Source: Actinoplanes regularis
Lineage (GTDB): Bacteria > Actinomycetota > Actinomycetes > Mycobacteriales > Micromonosporaceae
Length of the DNA stretch: 64,000 nucleotides
Assembly (NCBI RefSeq): GCF_900188005.1
Contig: NZ_FZNR01000001.1
Span: forward strand, 930,001-994,000
Reading direction: 5' to 3'
Shown here: positions 1-10,457 of the stretch, one piece after another
How the letters are laid out: every line of letters begins with the position of its first letter
Position numbering within the stretch: position 1 is the first letter of the stretch
The notes under the pieces: model-generated
What the model was told of the DNA's origin: nothing
Database searches by the model: none
The model's input: only the letters and a program-made list of their open reading frames with translations
Position numbers and translations under genes: made by a program

Positions 1-79
1 CGTCGGCGCCGCCGTCGTCGGGGGTGATGAACCCGAAGCCCTTGTCCGCGTTGAACCACTTCACAACGCCGGTAACCAT
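1..79 (-). CDS. Cold shock protein, CspA family (3' end outside window)
   Basis: Only the first 26 codons lie in the window. The product begins [18 protein letters not shown], which holds the RNP1 motif (KGFGFI) of CspA-type cold shock proteins; these are small single-strand RNA/DNA-binding proteins of about 67 residues that act as RNA chaperones. The ATG (79-77) follows a GAGGAG ribosome binding site. The family is clear; which of several paralogues this is cannot be told from the fragment. Confidence 0.93.
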   Translation of the reverse strand, partial: MVTGVVKWFNADKGFGFITPDDGGAD

Positions 80-459
80 GATCGTCTCCTCGACGGTCGA
101 TCGCTCCCGCCCATTATGGACGTGAACGAGGTAATAAGACCCGCATTCTGCGGGACTCGTGTCGCCGTACTGATCGCCCGTACCGGAGAAACCCGGGTTA
201 CGACAAAGAGCGCCTGGGGCAGACTTCCCCACAGGCGCTCCTGAGTACTTGGGAACCAAACTGACAACGCATCGAGAGTAGCACGGCGCGAGGCCGACAA
301 GTGCTCGGCCTGCGAATGGCACGGCAGCTCAAGACGGTCCAACCGGGCTGGAACCGGGCGGATCGGCGACCGGTCCGACCCGGCCCCACCGCCCACGCGG
401 GGACCCCCGGCGAGCCCGCCGGAAAGCGTCCGTGGCGGCACTTCTCTGACCGACATAGG
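80..459. other. Intergenic region between csp and adnB
   Basis: About 380 bp without a convincing gene. It holds the csp ribosome binding site and probably its promoter and cold-shock 5' leader at the low end, and a strong hairpin at 208-240. I see no conserved small ORF with a good ribosome binding site in the remainder. Confidence 0.6.
208..240 (-). terminator. Probable Rho-independent terminator of the adnAB operon
   Basis: Arms GAGCGCCTG (208-216) and CAGGCGCTC (232-240) pair perfectly, and the inner GGGG/CCCC extends the stem past one bulged base. Read leftwards, in the direction of adnB transcription, the stem is followed by TTTGT. It lies about 220 bp past the adnB stop codon. Confidence 0.65.
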
Positions 460-3400
460 TCAGAGGGCCTCCTCGGGGATCTCGGTGATCAGGGCGGCCA
501 GGGCGGCGACGTCCATCAGGTCGGCGGGACGGACGGTCACCTGCTCACGGACGTAGTGGAAACCCGCGCGGACCCGCGTGATCGGCACCCCGGCCAGGGT
601 GGCCCAGGCGATCCGGTAGGCGGAGAGCTGCACGGCGGCCGCCTCGGCCGCCGCGCCGGTGGGGCGCCGGCCGGTCTTCCAGTCGATCACGTCGAAACGG
701 TCGCCGGAGTCCGCGAAGACCGCGTCCATCCGGCCGCGGAGCACCACACCGCCGACCGTGGTGGCGAACGGCACCTCCACGTCGAGCGGGGTGCGGTCGG
801 CCCACTCGCCGCTCAGGAACGCCGCCTGCAACTCGGCCAGCTCCTCGTCGCCGGCCGCGTGATCGTCGGCGGCACCGGGCAGCTCGTCGATGTCGATCAG
901 CCGGGCCGCGCCGAAACGCTGCTCCAGCCAGAGGTGGAAGGCGGTGCCGCGGCGGGCGTGCGGGGCCGGGCGCTGCGGCAGCGGCCGACGCAGCGAACGG
1001 GCCAGGGCCTGCGGGTCGTGGCGCAGCACCACCAGCTGCGAGACGGAGAGGTGCGGCGGCAGGGCGACCTCGATCGGGCCGTCCCGCCGAGTGCGCTCCG
1101 CACGCTCGGCCAGCAGCAGTCGTGCCTCGCGGCGCCAACGGGCGATGTCCGGGTCGACGGCGGCGGCCACCCGGTCCGCGGCGGTCGCGGCCCGCAGCAG
1201 CCCCGCCCGGTCGAGCACTGGGGTGGCCGGGGTGGCGGGCTCCGGCCGTACCGGCGAATCTCGGTCTTCGGACGGGCCTTGCGGCGAGGCGACCGGAGGG
1301 GAACCGGGGCCGGCGAGGCCCGCCAGGTCGGCCGCGAGGCCGGCACGGGCCGCGACCTCGGGATCGGCCTCCGCGAGATCGGCGAAGGCCTCGGCGGCGG
1401 AGGCGTCCGGGTTGGCGATCATGCGGCGGATCAGGTCGGCGGCCGTCGCCATCGCCGGACGGCGCAGTCCCAGCGGGTCGGCCGGCCACTCGGCGGTCGC
1501 CACCACCTCGTCGCTCGGGTTCGTCTCGCCGGGCGCGGGCTCGGGCGTCCAGACCGCCACCACCCCGGCGCCCTCCGCACAGGTGGCACGGACCTCGTCG
1601 AGGAAGGCCGACGGGCCGCGCGGACGCTTCACGCCGTCGCCCCACCAGTAGCCGGAGCAGAGCAGCAGGCGGCGAGGGCGGGTCACCGCCACGTACGCCA
1701 GGCGGCGCTCCTCCAACTCGTCGTGCTCGCGCCAGGCGCGACCGAACTCGGAGAGCGCGGCCACCACGTCCTTCTGCTCGACCGCGTCGTCAAGCTCCAG
1801 CTCCGGCAGGCCGGACGCGTCGCCGCGCAGCGGGAACGGCAGCACACCGATGCCGCCCAGGTAGTGATCGGAGCCGCGGACCAGGCCCGGCCAGACGCCA
1901 CGGCACAGGCCGGCGACCGAGACCACGTCCCACTCCAGGCCCTTGGCGGCGTGCGCGGTGAGAATCTGCACCGCCCCCTCGACCACGTCGACCTGGCCCG
2001 GCTCCAGGCCCCGTTCCTCCTCCTCCGCGGCGGCCAGGAACGCGAGGAAACCGGCGAGCGTGCCGTTCTCGTTCTCGAAGCCGTAGCGGGTGGCGGCCTC
2101 GCCGAGCGCGTCCAGGTGCGCCCGGGCCAGACCGGCGTCGCCGGCCGCCCAGCCACGGACCGCGACCTCGACGTCCAGGCCGACGGTCCGCTCGATGTCG
2201 GCCAGCAGGTCCGGCAGCGGCTGGTCGAGGCGCTGCCGGAGGGCGCCGAGCTCGCGGCTGTACGCGGCGAGCCGGGCGAAGCCCTCCACCGAGAACTGGT
2301 GCGGGGAGCCGAGATCGGCCATCGCCTCGATCAGCGTGGCGTCGTCGAGCCGGTCCGCCATCACCTCCTCCGGCTCCGCCGCGTCGCTCTCGACCGCCCG
2401 GTCCGCCGCGATGGCCCGGGCCCGCCGGTGCAGGGCGACCAGGTCGCGCGGGCCGATCCGCCAGCGGGCGCCGGTGAGCAGCCGCAACAGCGACGCGCCG
2501 TCGGTCGGGTCAGCGAGCACCCGCAGCGTGCACACCACGTCCCGGACCTCCGGGGTGTCCAGCAGGCCACCCAGGCCGACCACCTCGACCGGCAGGCCAC
2601 GAGCGCGCAGCTGCTCCTCGATCACCGGGATCTGGCTGCGGACCCGGACCAGCACGGCGCTGGTCGGGCGGCGCTCCAGCGGGATCTCCTCCGGCAGCGC
2701 CTTCGGCATCGCCGCGGCGATCCGCCAGGCGGCCAGCATCGAGTCGGCGATCCAGGACGCCTCGTCCGCGTACGTCGGCAGCAACGCGCACGTGACGGTC
2801 CGCCCGCCGACCGCCTCGGCCACCCGCTCGGCCGGCTGGAGCACGCCGACCTGGGCCCGCAGTGGCGCCGAGACCACATTCGCCACGTTCAGGATCTCGG
2901 GGCGGTTGCGCCAGCTCCGGGTCAGGCTGTGCACCCAGGCCGGCCGGCCCCCGGTGTCCGGGAACTCGCTCGGGAAGCGCTCCAGGGTGCCGGCCGACGC
3001 GCCCCGCCAGCCGTAGATCGACTGGCACGGGTCGCCCACCGCGGTCACCGGATGCCCGCCCCCGAACAGGTTGTTCAGCATGACCACCTGGGCGTGACTG
3101 GTGTCCTGGTACTCGTCGAGCAGGACCACCCTGTAACGCCCGCGCTCGACCTCACCGACCGCGGGATGATCCCGGGCGACCAGCGCGGCACGGGCCATCT
3201 GGTCGCCGAAGTCCATCGCCTCCAGGTCGAGTTTGCGCTGCGCGTAGAGGCGGACCAGGGGCAGCAGGGTGAGCCGGTGCTGCTGCCGGCGGAGCATCTC
3301 GGAGACGTCCTTGTAGACCCGGCCCGGGAAGGACTGCACCTCGGCGAAGAACCGGCCGGTCCAGGCGGCCAGGTCGTCCGGGGACCTCAGATGCTCGGCG

Positions 3401-3942
3401 AGCTCCGCGGAGAGGGCCAGCACGTCGTCGGTCACCGTGCTGGGTGCTCGGTTCAGGCCGGTCATCTCGCCGGTGTACGTCCGGACCAGGGAATCCACGA
3501 TCTGCCAGCGGGCCGCCTCGGTGAGCAGCCGGGCGGACGGCTCGAAACCGCCGCGCAGGCCGTGCTCGGTGACGATCCGGGCGGCGTACGAGTGGTAGGT
3601 GGAGATGGTCGCCTCACCGGCGAACGCGTCGTCCCGGCCCAGCCGGCGGACCAGCTGACCGAGCCGGGTCCGGACCCGGTGGGACAGCTCACCGGCCGCC
3701 TTGCGGGTGAAGGTCAGGCCGAGGATCTCGCCGGGATGCGCATACCCGTTGGCGACCAGCCAGACCACCCGGGACGCCATGGTCTCGGTCTTGCCGGAGC
3801 CGGCACCGGCCACCACCAGCAGCGGCTGCACCGGGTGGGCGATGATCGCGGCCTGCTCCTGTGTCGGGGCGGGCAGGCGGAGCAGGCGGGCCAGCTCCGC
3901 CGGGGTGAAACGGGGGCCGGCATCGGCCCGTGCTCTTCTCAT
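460..3942 (-). CDS. adnB: AdnB-like subunit of the heterodimeric helicase-nuclease AdnAB
   Basis: A 1160-residue protein with an N-terminal UvrD/PcrA-type SF1 motor (Walker A AGAGSGKTE at residues 45-53; helicase motif LLDEYQDTSHAQ) and a C-terminal RecB-family nuclease (motif DVIDWKTGR at about 1084, followed by QLSAY). Order and size fit mycobacterial AdnB, which with AdnA resects double-strand break ends in place of RecBCD/AddAB. I chose the ATG at 3942 because it overlaps the adnA stop codon in an ATGA; a longer in-frame upstream reading only runs through the end of adnA. Both nuclease and helicase motifs look intact, so activity is expected. A terminator hairpin lies downstream at 208-240. 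Confidence 0.93.
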   Translation of the reverse strand: MRRARADAGPRFTPAELARLLRLPAPTQEQAAIIAHPVQPLLVVAGAGSGKTETMASRVVWLVANGYAHPGEILGLTFTRKAAGELSHRVRTRLGQLVRRLGRDDAFAGEATISTYHSYAARIVTEHGLRGGFEPSARLLTEAARWQIVDSLVRTYTGEMTGLNRAPSTVTDDVLALSAELAEHLRSPDDLAAWTGRFFAEVQSFPGRVYKDVSEMLRRQQHRLTLLPLVRLYAQRKLDLEAMDFGDQMARAALVARDHPAVGEVERGRYRVVLLDEYQDTSHAQVVMLNNLFGGGHPVTAVGDPCQSIYGWRGASAGTLERFPSEFPDTGGRPAWVHSLTRSWRNRPEILNVANVVSAPLRAQVGVLQPAERVAEAVGGRTVTCALLPTYADEASWIADSMLAAWRIAAAMPKALPEEIPLERRPTSAVLVRVRSQIPVIEEQLRARGLPVEVVGLGGLLDTPEVRDVVCTLRVLADPTDGASLLRLLTGARWRIGPRDLVALHRRARAIAADRAVESDAAEPEEVMADRLDDATLIEAMADLGSPHQFSVEGFARLAAYSRELGALRQRLDQPLPDLLADIERTVGLDVEVAVRGWAAGDAGLARAHLDALGEAATRYGFENENGTLAGFLAFLAAAEEEERGLEPGQVDVVEGAVQILTAHAAKGLEWDVVSVAGLCRGVWPGLVRGSDHYLGGIGVLPFPLRGDASGLPELELDDAVEQKDVVAALSEFGRAWREHDELEERRLAYVAVTRPRRLLLCSGYWWGDGVKRPRGPSAFLDEVRATCAEGAGVVAVWTPEPAPGETNPSDEVVATAEWPADPLGLRRPAMATAADLIRRMIANPDASAAEAFADLAEADPEVAARAGLAADLAGLAGPGSPPVASPQGPSEDRDSPVRPEPATPATPVLDRAGLLRAATAADRVAAAVDPDIARWRREARLLLAERAERTRRDGPIEVALPPHLSVSQLVVLRHDPQALARSLRRPLPQRPAPHARRGTAFHLWLEQRFGAARLIDIDELPGAADDHAAGDEELAELQAAFLSGEWADRTPLDVEVPFATTVGGVVLRGRMDAVFADSGDRFDVIDWKTGRRPTGAAAEAAAVQLSAYRIAWATLAGVPITRVRAGFHYVREQVTVRPADLMDVAALAALITEIPEEAL

Positions 3943-6900
3943 CGCGGGGGTTCCACCACTTGCCTGCCCTTTCCGGAGATCGGGCAACTGGTTCGGACCG
4001 GGCAGACCCGGCATCGGCTGTTCGCTATCGCGGAGAACGTAGCGGCCGCCATCGTCTCCGCGGTGCGGCGGACCATCGCGTGCGCCCACTGCGGATCGGT
4101 CGCCTCGGTGATCGGCACCTGCATCTGCTCCCGGGCGTCCTTACCGGGGCCGAGCTGCACCAGGGCGGCGCCGCCGCTGTCCGTGCCGTAGTCCCCGAAG
4201 GCGCCCGCGTCGACCGCCGCCTGGTAGCCGGCGAGCTGCGGATTCGCCGCCACGTCGGCGGAGAGCGCGGTGGACTTGCCGGTCTTCAGGTCGATCACGA
4301 CGAGCCGGCCGTCCTCGTCGATCTCCAGCCGGTCCACCCGGCCGGTGAGCTGGATCGGACGGTTCTCGTCCTCCAGCCGGACGGTGAACTCGTGCTCGAT
4401 CGCCAGCAGGCGGCGCGGGTTCACCGCGAGCCAGCGCAGCAGCTTGTCCACCATGGCCTCGGCGCGCTCCTGCTCGGGCCCGGCCATCCAGCGGGCGGCC
4501 AGCTCGATCGAATCGAACCGGGCCGAGACGTACTCGACCAGCTTCTCCCGGTCGGCGTGGGCGTCCTCGGCCAGCATCGCGGCGGCGTGCACCAGGTTGC
4601 CGATGCCCTGCGCCGGACCGGCCGGGGCCGAGCCGCCGTGGCGTTCGAGCAGCCAGCGCAGGCTGCAGCGGAGGGCGCTCTCCATCGAGGACGGGGTGAC
4701 CTTGACCGGGACGCCCTCGTCGACGAGGGGGCGGTCGTCGGAGAGCGGGCGCAGGCCCCACCACTCGTCCGGGTGGGCGCCGGGGACGCCGGCGGACGCG
4801 AGGCGGGCGAGCTCGGCGGCGGCCGCGCGCCGCCGGCTGGGGGTCTCCGCGGTGGCGACGACGACGGTACGGAGTTCGGCCACGAGCGCCGCCAGCGTCA
4901 GCGCCCGTGGAGCCCGCCCCGTCGGCAGCTCGACGTCCCCGTCGGCCTCGCCGGCCTCGTCAGGCTCGCTCTCCTCGTCGGGCTCGCTGTCGGGCGGCTC
5001 GACACCCTCATCGGTCTCGCTGTCCGCGTAAGGCGCATCGTCGGACAGGTCAGAGCTGTTCGACGGCGGCGTGGAGTCGGGATCACCGAGGTCCGGATCC
5101 GACGGCTCGTCCGGCGGCGGCTCATCCGGCGGCGGTGGGACGTCCGCGGCCGGGTCGTCGCCGGGCCGCGGCCCCGCGGCGGTGAGCTCGGTGAGGAAGC
5201 GACTGGGCTGTTCCTCGATCGACGCGCCGCCCGCGCTCGCGGAGGCGACCGCGGTCACCACCAGCCGGCGGCGGGCCCGGGTGGCGCCCACATAGAAGAG
5301 CCGGCGCTCCTCGTCCAGCAGCGCGGACGTCTCGGCGACGATCGCCTCCGACCCGGCGGCGGCCCGGCCGGCGACCGCGTCGACCAGGCGCTCCGAGCCC
5401 AGCAGGCTGCCGCGCAGGCGCAGGTCGGGCCAGATGCCCTCCTGTACACCGGCCAGCACCACGACGTCCCACTCCAGGCCCTTAGCGGCGTGCGCGGTCA
5501 GCAGGCGGACCGCGTCGCCTCGGTCCGCGCTGGGCGCGATGGTGTCGGCGGGCAGGTCCTGGCCCAGCACGTGATCGAGGAAGACGCCGACCCCGGCGCC
5601 GGGCAGCCGGTCGACGAAGCGGGCGGCCGCGTCGAAGAGCACGACCATGGCGTCCAGGTCGCGGTCGGCGGCCTCGGCGCGCCACTGGCGGGCCCGGCCG
5701 GCCTGCACCTGGTCGGTGACGCGAAGGTTGCCGGTGCTCATCGCGTACCACCGGTCGGCGAGGCCGCCGGCCCGCCAGACCGTCCAGAGCACGTCCTCGG
5801 CCGAGGCGCCGGGCTCGGCGGCCGCCACCCGAGCCACGGCGAGCAGCCGGGCGATGGTCTGCGCCGGGCGAGCCCAGCGGCGCTCCACCAGGTCCAGCCC
5901 GGAGGGGTCACGGAGCGCGTCGACCAGCAGCTCGCCGGAGGGTCGCCGGTCGCCGGCGGCCGCCGCGAGCGCCCGCAGGCCCTGCCGCAGCCGCCGCTCG
6001 GCAAGCGGGTCGGCGCCGCCCAGCGCCGAGTGCAGCAGCGCGACGGCGGCCTCCTCGTCGAGCCGGTCGGGGTCCAGCGCGCAGCGCAGCAGCAGCAGGA
6101 ACGGGGCGACCGCGGGCTGCAGGTGCAGCGGCAGGTCCTCGGCGTGGATCACGGTCGGCACGCCGGAGGCGGCGAGGGCCCGCAGCACCGAGGGCTGTTG
6201 CAGGGTGGCGGAGCGCATCAGCACCGCCATCCGCGACCAGGGCACGCCGTAGAGCAGGTGAGCCTCGCGCAGGGCGTGCGCGATGAAGGCGGTCTCCGCG
6301 GCGGATGACCGGAAGGTCCGCACGACCGCCTCGGCCATCGGTCCGCTCGGGGAGATCTCGTCCCCGGTGACCGCCGCGTCGGCGGTCGCGGACTCGTCGG
6401 CGGGCTCGGCCGGGGACGGGGGGAACATCGGGCGGTGGCCGATCGGGCCCCGCATCCGTCGGGCCACCCCGGACGTCGCGGCGAGCAGCGACGGCGCCGC
6501 GCGATAGTTCGTGTGCAGGGTGACCGTCTCGGCCGGGGCACCGGCCGCCGTGCGGAACCGGTCCGCGAAACCGGCGACCACCTCGGGATCGGCGCCTCGG
6601 AAGCCGAAGATCGAGGAGTCCGGGTCAGCGAACGCGACCAGCGGTTTCCCGCCGCCGGCGACCTGGGCGAGCAGCTCGACCTGGGCCGGGTCGGTCTCGG
6701 CGAGCTCGTCGACGTAGACGAACGCCAACCGGCGGCGCTCGGCGGCCAGCAGGTCGGGCTCGTCGGCGAGCAGGCCGGAGGCGGCCCGGACCAGCTCGGC
6801 CGGGTCGTAGGCGACCGAGCCGCGGGTGGTGGCGTCGCGCAGGGCGAGCACCTCCACATACTCCCGGAGGAAGCGGGCGGCGGCCGACCAGTCGTCGCGG

Positions 6901-7514
6901 CCGAGCCGGGCGGCGTAATCCGCCAGCTCGAGCGGGCCGATGCCGCGCTCGGCGGCACGCTGCATCAGGTCACGCAGCTGCTGGGCGAAGGCGCGGGTGG
7001 GCAGGGCCGGCCGCAGCTCCGCCGGCCAGCCGATGGTGTCGGCGGTGTCCGGGTCCTCCACCACGGCGAGCAGCTCACGGATGATCAGGTCCTGCTCGGG
7101 GCCGGTGAGCAGCCGCGGGGCCGGCTCACCGCGGTCGGCGGCGGCGCGGCGGAGCAGGCCGAACGCGTACGCATGGAAGGTCCGGACCAGCGGCTCGTGC
7201 ACGATCCGCCCGGGGTCGCCGGCGATCCGCGCCTCGATCCGGTCGCGGAGCGCCGCCGCGCCGCGGCGGCCGAAGGTGAGCACCAGGATCCGCTCCGGAT
7301 CGACGCCCTCGGCGATCCGGGCGGCCACCGCCTCGACCAGCACGGTGGTCTTGCCGGTGCCGGGACCGCCGACGACCAGCAGCGGACCGCCGGTGTGCGC
7401 GGCGACCCGGGCCTGCACGGGATCGTCGCGCAGGGCGGGCGCGGCCGGGCGGGGTCGCCGGACCAGGCGATAGGCCGGCCGGCGCACCGGATCTTGGGGG
7501 GCCGGCGTGTTCAC
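3939..7514 (-). CDS. adnA: AdnA-like subunit of the heterodimeric helicase-nuclease AdnAB
   Basis: A 1191-residue SF1 helicase-nuclease. Walker A is GGPGTGKTT (49-57); the C-terminal nuclease motif VIDLKTGKS starts near residue 1073. Cysteines in ALRCSLRW and in the terminal CRVCPVRTSC (1168, 1171, 1177) reproduce the C...CxxCxxxxxC pattern that binds a 4Fe-4S cluster in AddB-type nucleases. Between motor and nuclease, roughly residues 780-865, sits a Pro/Asp/Glu/Ser-rich low-complexity linker. The GTG start at 7514 lies 40 bp below the upstream LOG gene, so the LOG genes and adnAB may be co-transcribed. The 3' end overlaps adnB by 4 nt (ATGA), consistent with translational coupling of two subunits made in equal amounts. 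Confidence 0.92.
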   Translation of the reverse strand: MNTPAPQDPVRRPAYRLVRRPRPAAPALRDDPVQARVAAHTGGPLLVVGGPGTGKTTVLVEAVAARIAEGVDPERILVLTFGRRGAAALRDRIEARIAGDPGRIVHEPLVRTFHAYAFGLLRRAAADRGEPAPRLLTGPEQDLIIRELLAVVEDPDTADTIGWPAELRPALPTRAFAQQLRDLMQRAAERGIGPLELADYAARLGRDDWSAAARFLREYVEVLALRDATTRGSVAYDPAELVRAASGLLADEPDLLAAERRRLAFVYVDELAETDPAQVELLAQVAGGGKPLVAFADPDSSIFGFRGADPEVVAGFADRFRTAAGAPAETVTLHTNYRAAPSLLAATSGVARRMRGPIGHRPMFPPSPAEPADESATADAAVTGDEISPSGPMAEAVVRTFRSSAAETAFIAHALREAHLLYGVPWSRMAVLMRSATLQQPSVLRALAASGVPTVIHAEDLPLHLQPAVAPFLLLLRCALDPDRLDEEAAVALLHSALGGADPLAERRLRQGLRALAAAAGDRRPSGELLVDALRDPSGLDLVERRWARPAQTIARLLAVARVAAAEPGASAEDVLWTVWRAGGLADRWYAMSTGNLRVTDQVQAGRARQWRAEAADRDLDAMVVLFDAAARFVDRLPGAGVGVFLDHVLGQDLPADTIAPSADRGDAVRLLTAHAAKGLEWDVVVLAGVQEGIWPDLRLRGSLLGSERLVDAVAGRAAAGSEAIVAETSALLDEERRLFYVGATRARRRLVVTAVASASAGGASIEEQPSRFLTELTAAGPRPGDDPAADVPPPPDEPPPDEPSDPDLGDPDSTPPSNSSDLSDDAPYADSETDEGVEPPDSEPDEESEPDEAGEADGDVELPTGRAPRALTLAALVAELRTVVVATAETPSRRRAAAAELARLASAGVPGAHPDEWWGLRPLSDDRPLVDEGVPVKVTPSSMESALRCSLRWLLERHGGSAPAGPAQGIGNLVHAAAMLAEDAHADREKLVEYVSARFDSIELAARWMAGPEQERAEAMVDKLLRWLAVNPRRLLAIEHEFTVRLEDENRPIQLTGRVDRLEIDEDGRLVVIDLKTGKSTALSADVAANPQLAGYQAAVDAGAFGDYGTDSGGAALVQLGPGKDAREQMQVPITEATDPQWAHAMVRRTAETMAAATFSAIANSRCRVCPVRTSCPISGKGRQVVEPPR

Positions 7515-7554
7515 GGCATCTATGAGAGCACGCCGGTACGACGTTTCCCGCGGG

Positions 7555-8102
7555 TCATCCGGCCGATGCGGCCTCGATCGCGTCCAGTGCGTCCGGCACC
7601 GAACGGGCGACCAGCACCGTGTCCATCGCCCCGGCGCGCACGAACTTCGTGGCGACCAGGCCGTTGAGCCAGGTCATCAGACCGTCGTAGAAGCCGTCCG
7701 GGTCGAGCACGACGATCGGCTTGTGGTGCACGCCGAGCGTCGCCGTGGTCCATACCTCGAAGAGCTCGTCCAGGGTGCCGAGGCCGCCGGGCAGGATGAG
7801 GAACGCGTCCGACCGCTCGATCATCACGTCTTTCCGGCCGCCCATGTCGTCGGTGACGATCAGTTCGTCCGCGGCGGTGTCGGCCACCTCCAGGTCGACC
7901 AGGCACTGCGGGATGATCCCGAGGGTGTGCGCGCCGCCGGCCCGGGCACCGTCGGCGACCGTGCCCATCATGCCGACGCAGCCGCCGCCGGAGACCAAAG
8001 CGTGCCCACGCTCGCCGATCGCCCGGCCGGTCTCGCCGGCCAGGTCGAGCCAGCGCTGTTCCAGCGTGCTCGACGAGCCGCAGAACACGCAGATCGCGGC
8101 CA

Positions 8103-8103
<1 letters not shown>
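7555..8103 (-). CDS. LOG family protein (second of a tandem pair)
   Basis: A 182-residue Rossmann-fold protein of the LONELY GUY family, which hydrolyses nucleoside 5'-monophosphates such as cytokinin ribotides to free base and ribose 5-phosphate. The N-terminal ICVFCGSSS, the central SGGGCVGMMG and the active-site motif PGGLGTLDE (Arg/Glu-containing region) are all present; length is typical of short LOG proteins. Its ATG (8103-8101) overlaps the stop codon of the upstream LOG gene in TGATG, so translation is probably coupled. The physiological substrate in actinobacteria is not settled. Confidence 0.9.
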
Positions 8104-8882
<779 letters not shown>

Positions 8883-9081
8883 GCGTCAACGGTAGTGCGG
8901 ACGGTCAGTACCCGGTGAATAACAGGCTCCGTTTCGGTAAGAGGATTGCGGCGTGGAGACCTTTTTGCCAGATTGAATCAACGGACGGTAGCTCTGGCGC
9001 ATCTGTACAGTTACCGAACCGCGTTCACACGGCAGGCACGGCGCCCGGCTACCGGGTGCCCCCGGGGAAGGGGCGAGCACC

Positions 9082-9288
9082 GTGACGAACCGATACGAGC
9101 GCCTCAAGATGCACCGTCGCATGCAACGGCGGATCCAGTTGGTGGTGGAGGAACGCCGCGTCGCCTTCGCCGCGCGGGCACCGGAGCCGGCCTTCGACCC
9201 GGAGACCACGATGGAGATTCCGCCCCCCGAGCCGCCGGTGGTGTTGCCGCAACGCGCGATCGGCCGCGTGGTGATCCCCCAGATCTGA
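9082..9288 (+). CDS. Small basic protein of unknown function
   Basis: A 68-residue ORF with a GTG start preceded by a purine-rich GGGGAAGGGG stretch. The N-terminal half is strongly basic and helical in character (MTNRYERLKMHRRMQRR...), the C-terminal half is Pro-rich (EIPPPEPPVVLP). I do not recognise a family. It is flanked by divergent LOG and convergent dapE genes and seems to be its own transcription unit. The start-site spacing and asymmetric composition favour a real gene, but this is not certain. Confidence 0.5.
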   Translation: MTNRYERLKMHRRMQRRIQLVVEERRVAFAARAPEPAFDPETTMEIPPPEPPVVLPQRAIGRVVIPQI

Positions 9289-9310
9289 CGCCGGCCCGGA
9301 CCTGCGTCGA

Positions 9311-10381
9311 TCAGCCCGCCAGCCAGCGGTGCAGCGTCGCCGCGCCGTCCCGGATCCGGCCGATCTCCACGTGCTCGTCCGGCGCGTGCGCGAGGGACGG
9401 ATCGCCTGGCCCGTAATTGAGCGCGGGGATGCCCAGCGCCGCGAACCGGGCCACGTCGGTCCAGCCGAGCTTGGCCGCCGGCTCGACGCCGACCGCAAGG
9501 AGGAACTCCCGGGCCGCCGGGGCCTCCAGGCCGGGCAGTGCCCCCGGCGCGGAGTCGACGACCTCCAGGTCGAAACCCTCGAAGACCTTGTGCAGGTGCT
9601 TCAGGGCCTGCTTCTCCGAACGGTCCGGAGCGAACCGCAGGTTGACCTCGACCGCGCACTCATCCGGGACGACGTTGCCGGCGACGCCACCGGTGATGCG
9701 TACGGCGTTGAGCCCTTCCCGGTACGTGCACCCGTCGATCGTCACCGTCCGCGGGTGGTAGTCCTCCAGCCTGCGCAGCACCTCGCCGGCGGCGTGGATG
9801 GCGTTCACCCCGCGCCAGGCCCGGGCGGTGTGCGCGCGCCGCCCGCGGGTGTGCACCACGGCCGTCAGGGTCCCCTGGCAGCCCGCCTCGACCGCGCCGT
9901 ACGTCGGTTCGAGCAGCACCGCGAAGTCGGCCCGCAGCCATTCCGGATGGCCGGCCGAGACCAGGTTGAGCCCGTTGTACTCGGACTCGATCTCCTCGGC
10001 CTCGTAGAACAGGTAGGTCACGTCGTACGCCGGATCGGGCAGAGTGGCCGCCAGGTGCAGCGCGATGGCGACACCGGACTTCATGTCCGACGTCCCGCAG
10101 CCGTAGATGAGGTCGTCGACGACAGTGGACGGCCAGTTGTCGTTGATCGGCACCGTGTCGAGGTGACCGGCGAGCACCACCCGCTGTTCCCGGCCCAGGC
10201 CGGTGCGCGCCATCACCGTGTTGCCGACCCTCTTGACGGTCAGGTGCTTCGTGTGCCGGAGGACGTCCTCCACGCAGTCGGCGATCACCTTCTCGTCGCG
10301 GGACACGGATTCGATGTCGACCAGCGCGCGGGTCAGTTCGACCGGGTCGACAAGCACGTCCGGGGTCAGCGGGTTGGCCAT
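9311..10381 (-). CDS. dapE: Succinyl-diaminopimelate desuccinylase
   Basis: A 356-residue M20-family metallohydrolase that removes succinate from N-succinyl-LL-diaminopimelate in lysine and peptidoglycan precursor synthesis. Metal-site motifs are visible: AGHLDTVP (His/Asp), GCGTSDMKSG (bridging Asp), FYEAEEIESEYNG (catalytic Glu pair) and the C-terminal LNYGPGDPSLAHAPDEHV (His ligand). I placed the start at the ATG giving MANPLTPDV; a further in-frame start 30 bp upstream would cut into the divergent promoter. It faces dapD across 76 bp, so both steps of the succinylase branch share one control region. Confidence 0.94.
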   Translation of the reverse strand: MANPLTPDVLVDPVELTRALVDIESVSRDEKVIADCVEDVLRHTKHLTVKRVGNTVMARTGLGREQRVVLAGHLDTVPINDNWPSTVVDDLIYGCGTSDMKSGVAIALHLAATLPDPAYDVTYLFYEAEEIESEYNGLNLVSAGHPEWLRADFAVLLEPTYGAVEAGCQGTLTAVVHTRGRRAHTARAWRGVNAIHAAGEVLRRLEDYHPRTVTIDGCTYREGLNAVRITGGVAGNVVPDECAVEVNLRFAPDRSEKQALKHLHKVFEGFDLEVVDSAPGALPGLEAPAAREFLLAVGVEPAAKLGWTDVARFAALGIPALNYGPGDPSLAHAPDEHVEIGRIRDGAATLHRWLAG

Positions 10382-10457
10382 GTGCGCACCATACAAGGCA
10401 GTCCCGAGCATCGGACGCCCCCGATCCGCGACCTTGCCGGCGGGTAGGGTTCACGTC

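Noticed and set aside
301..4191. Very long open frame on the + strand opposite adnB (and similar ones at 3930-6308, 48883-51450, and a 903-codon one at 22664-25375 on the minus strand)
   Set aside because: These are antisense or extended frames caused by high GC and third-position bias; composition is Arg/Gly/Ala/Pro-rich without motifs, and the opposite frame encodes a recognisable protein.
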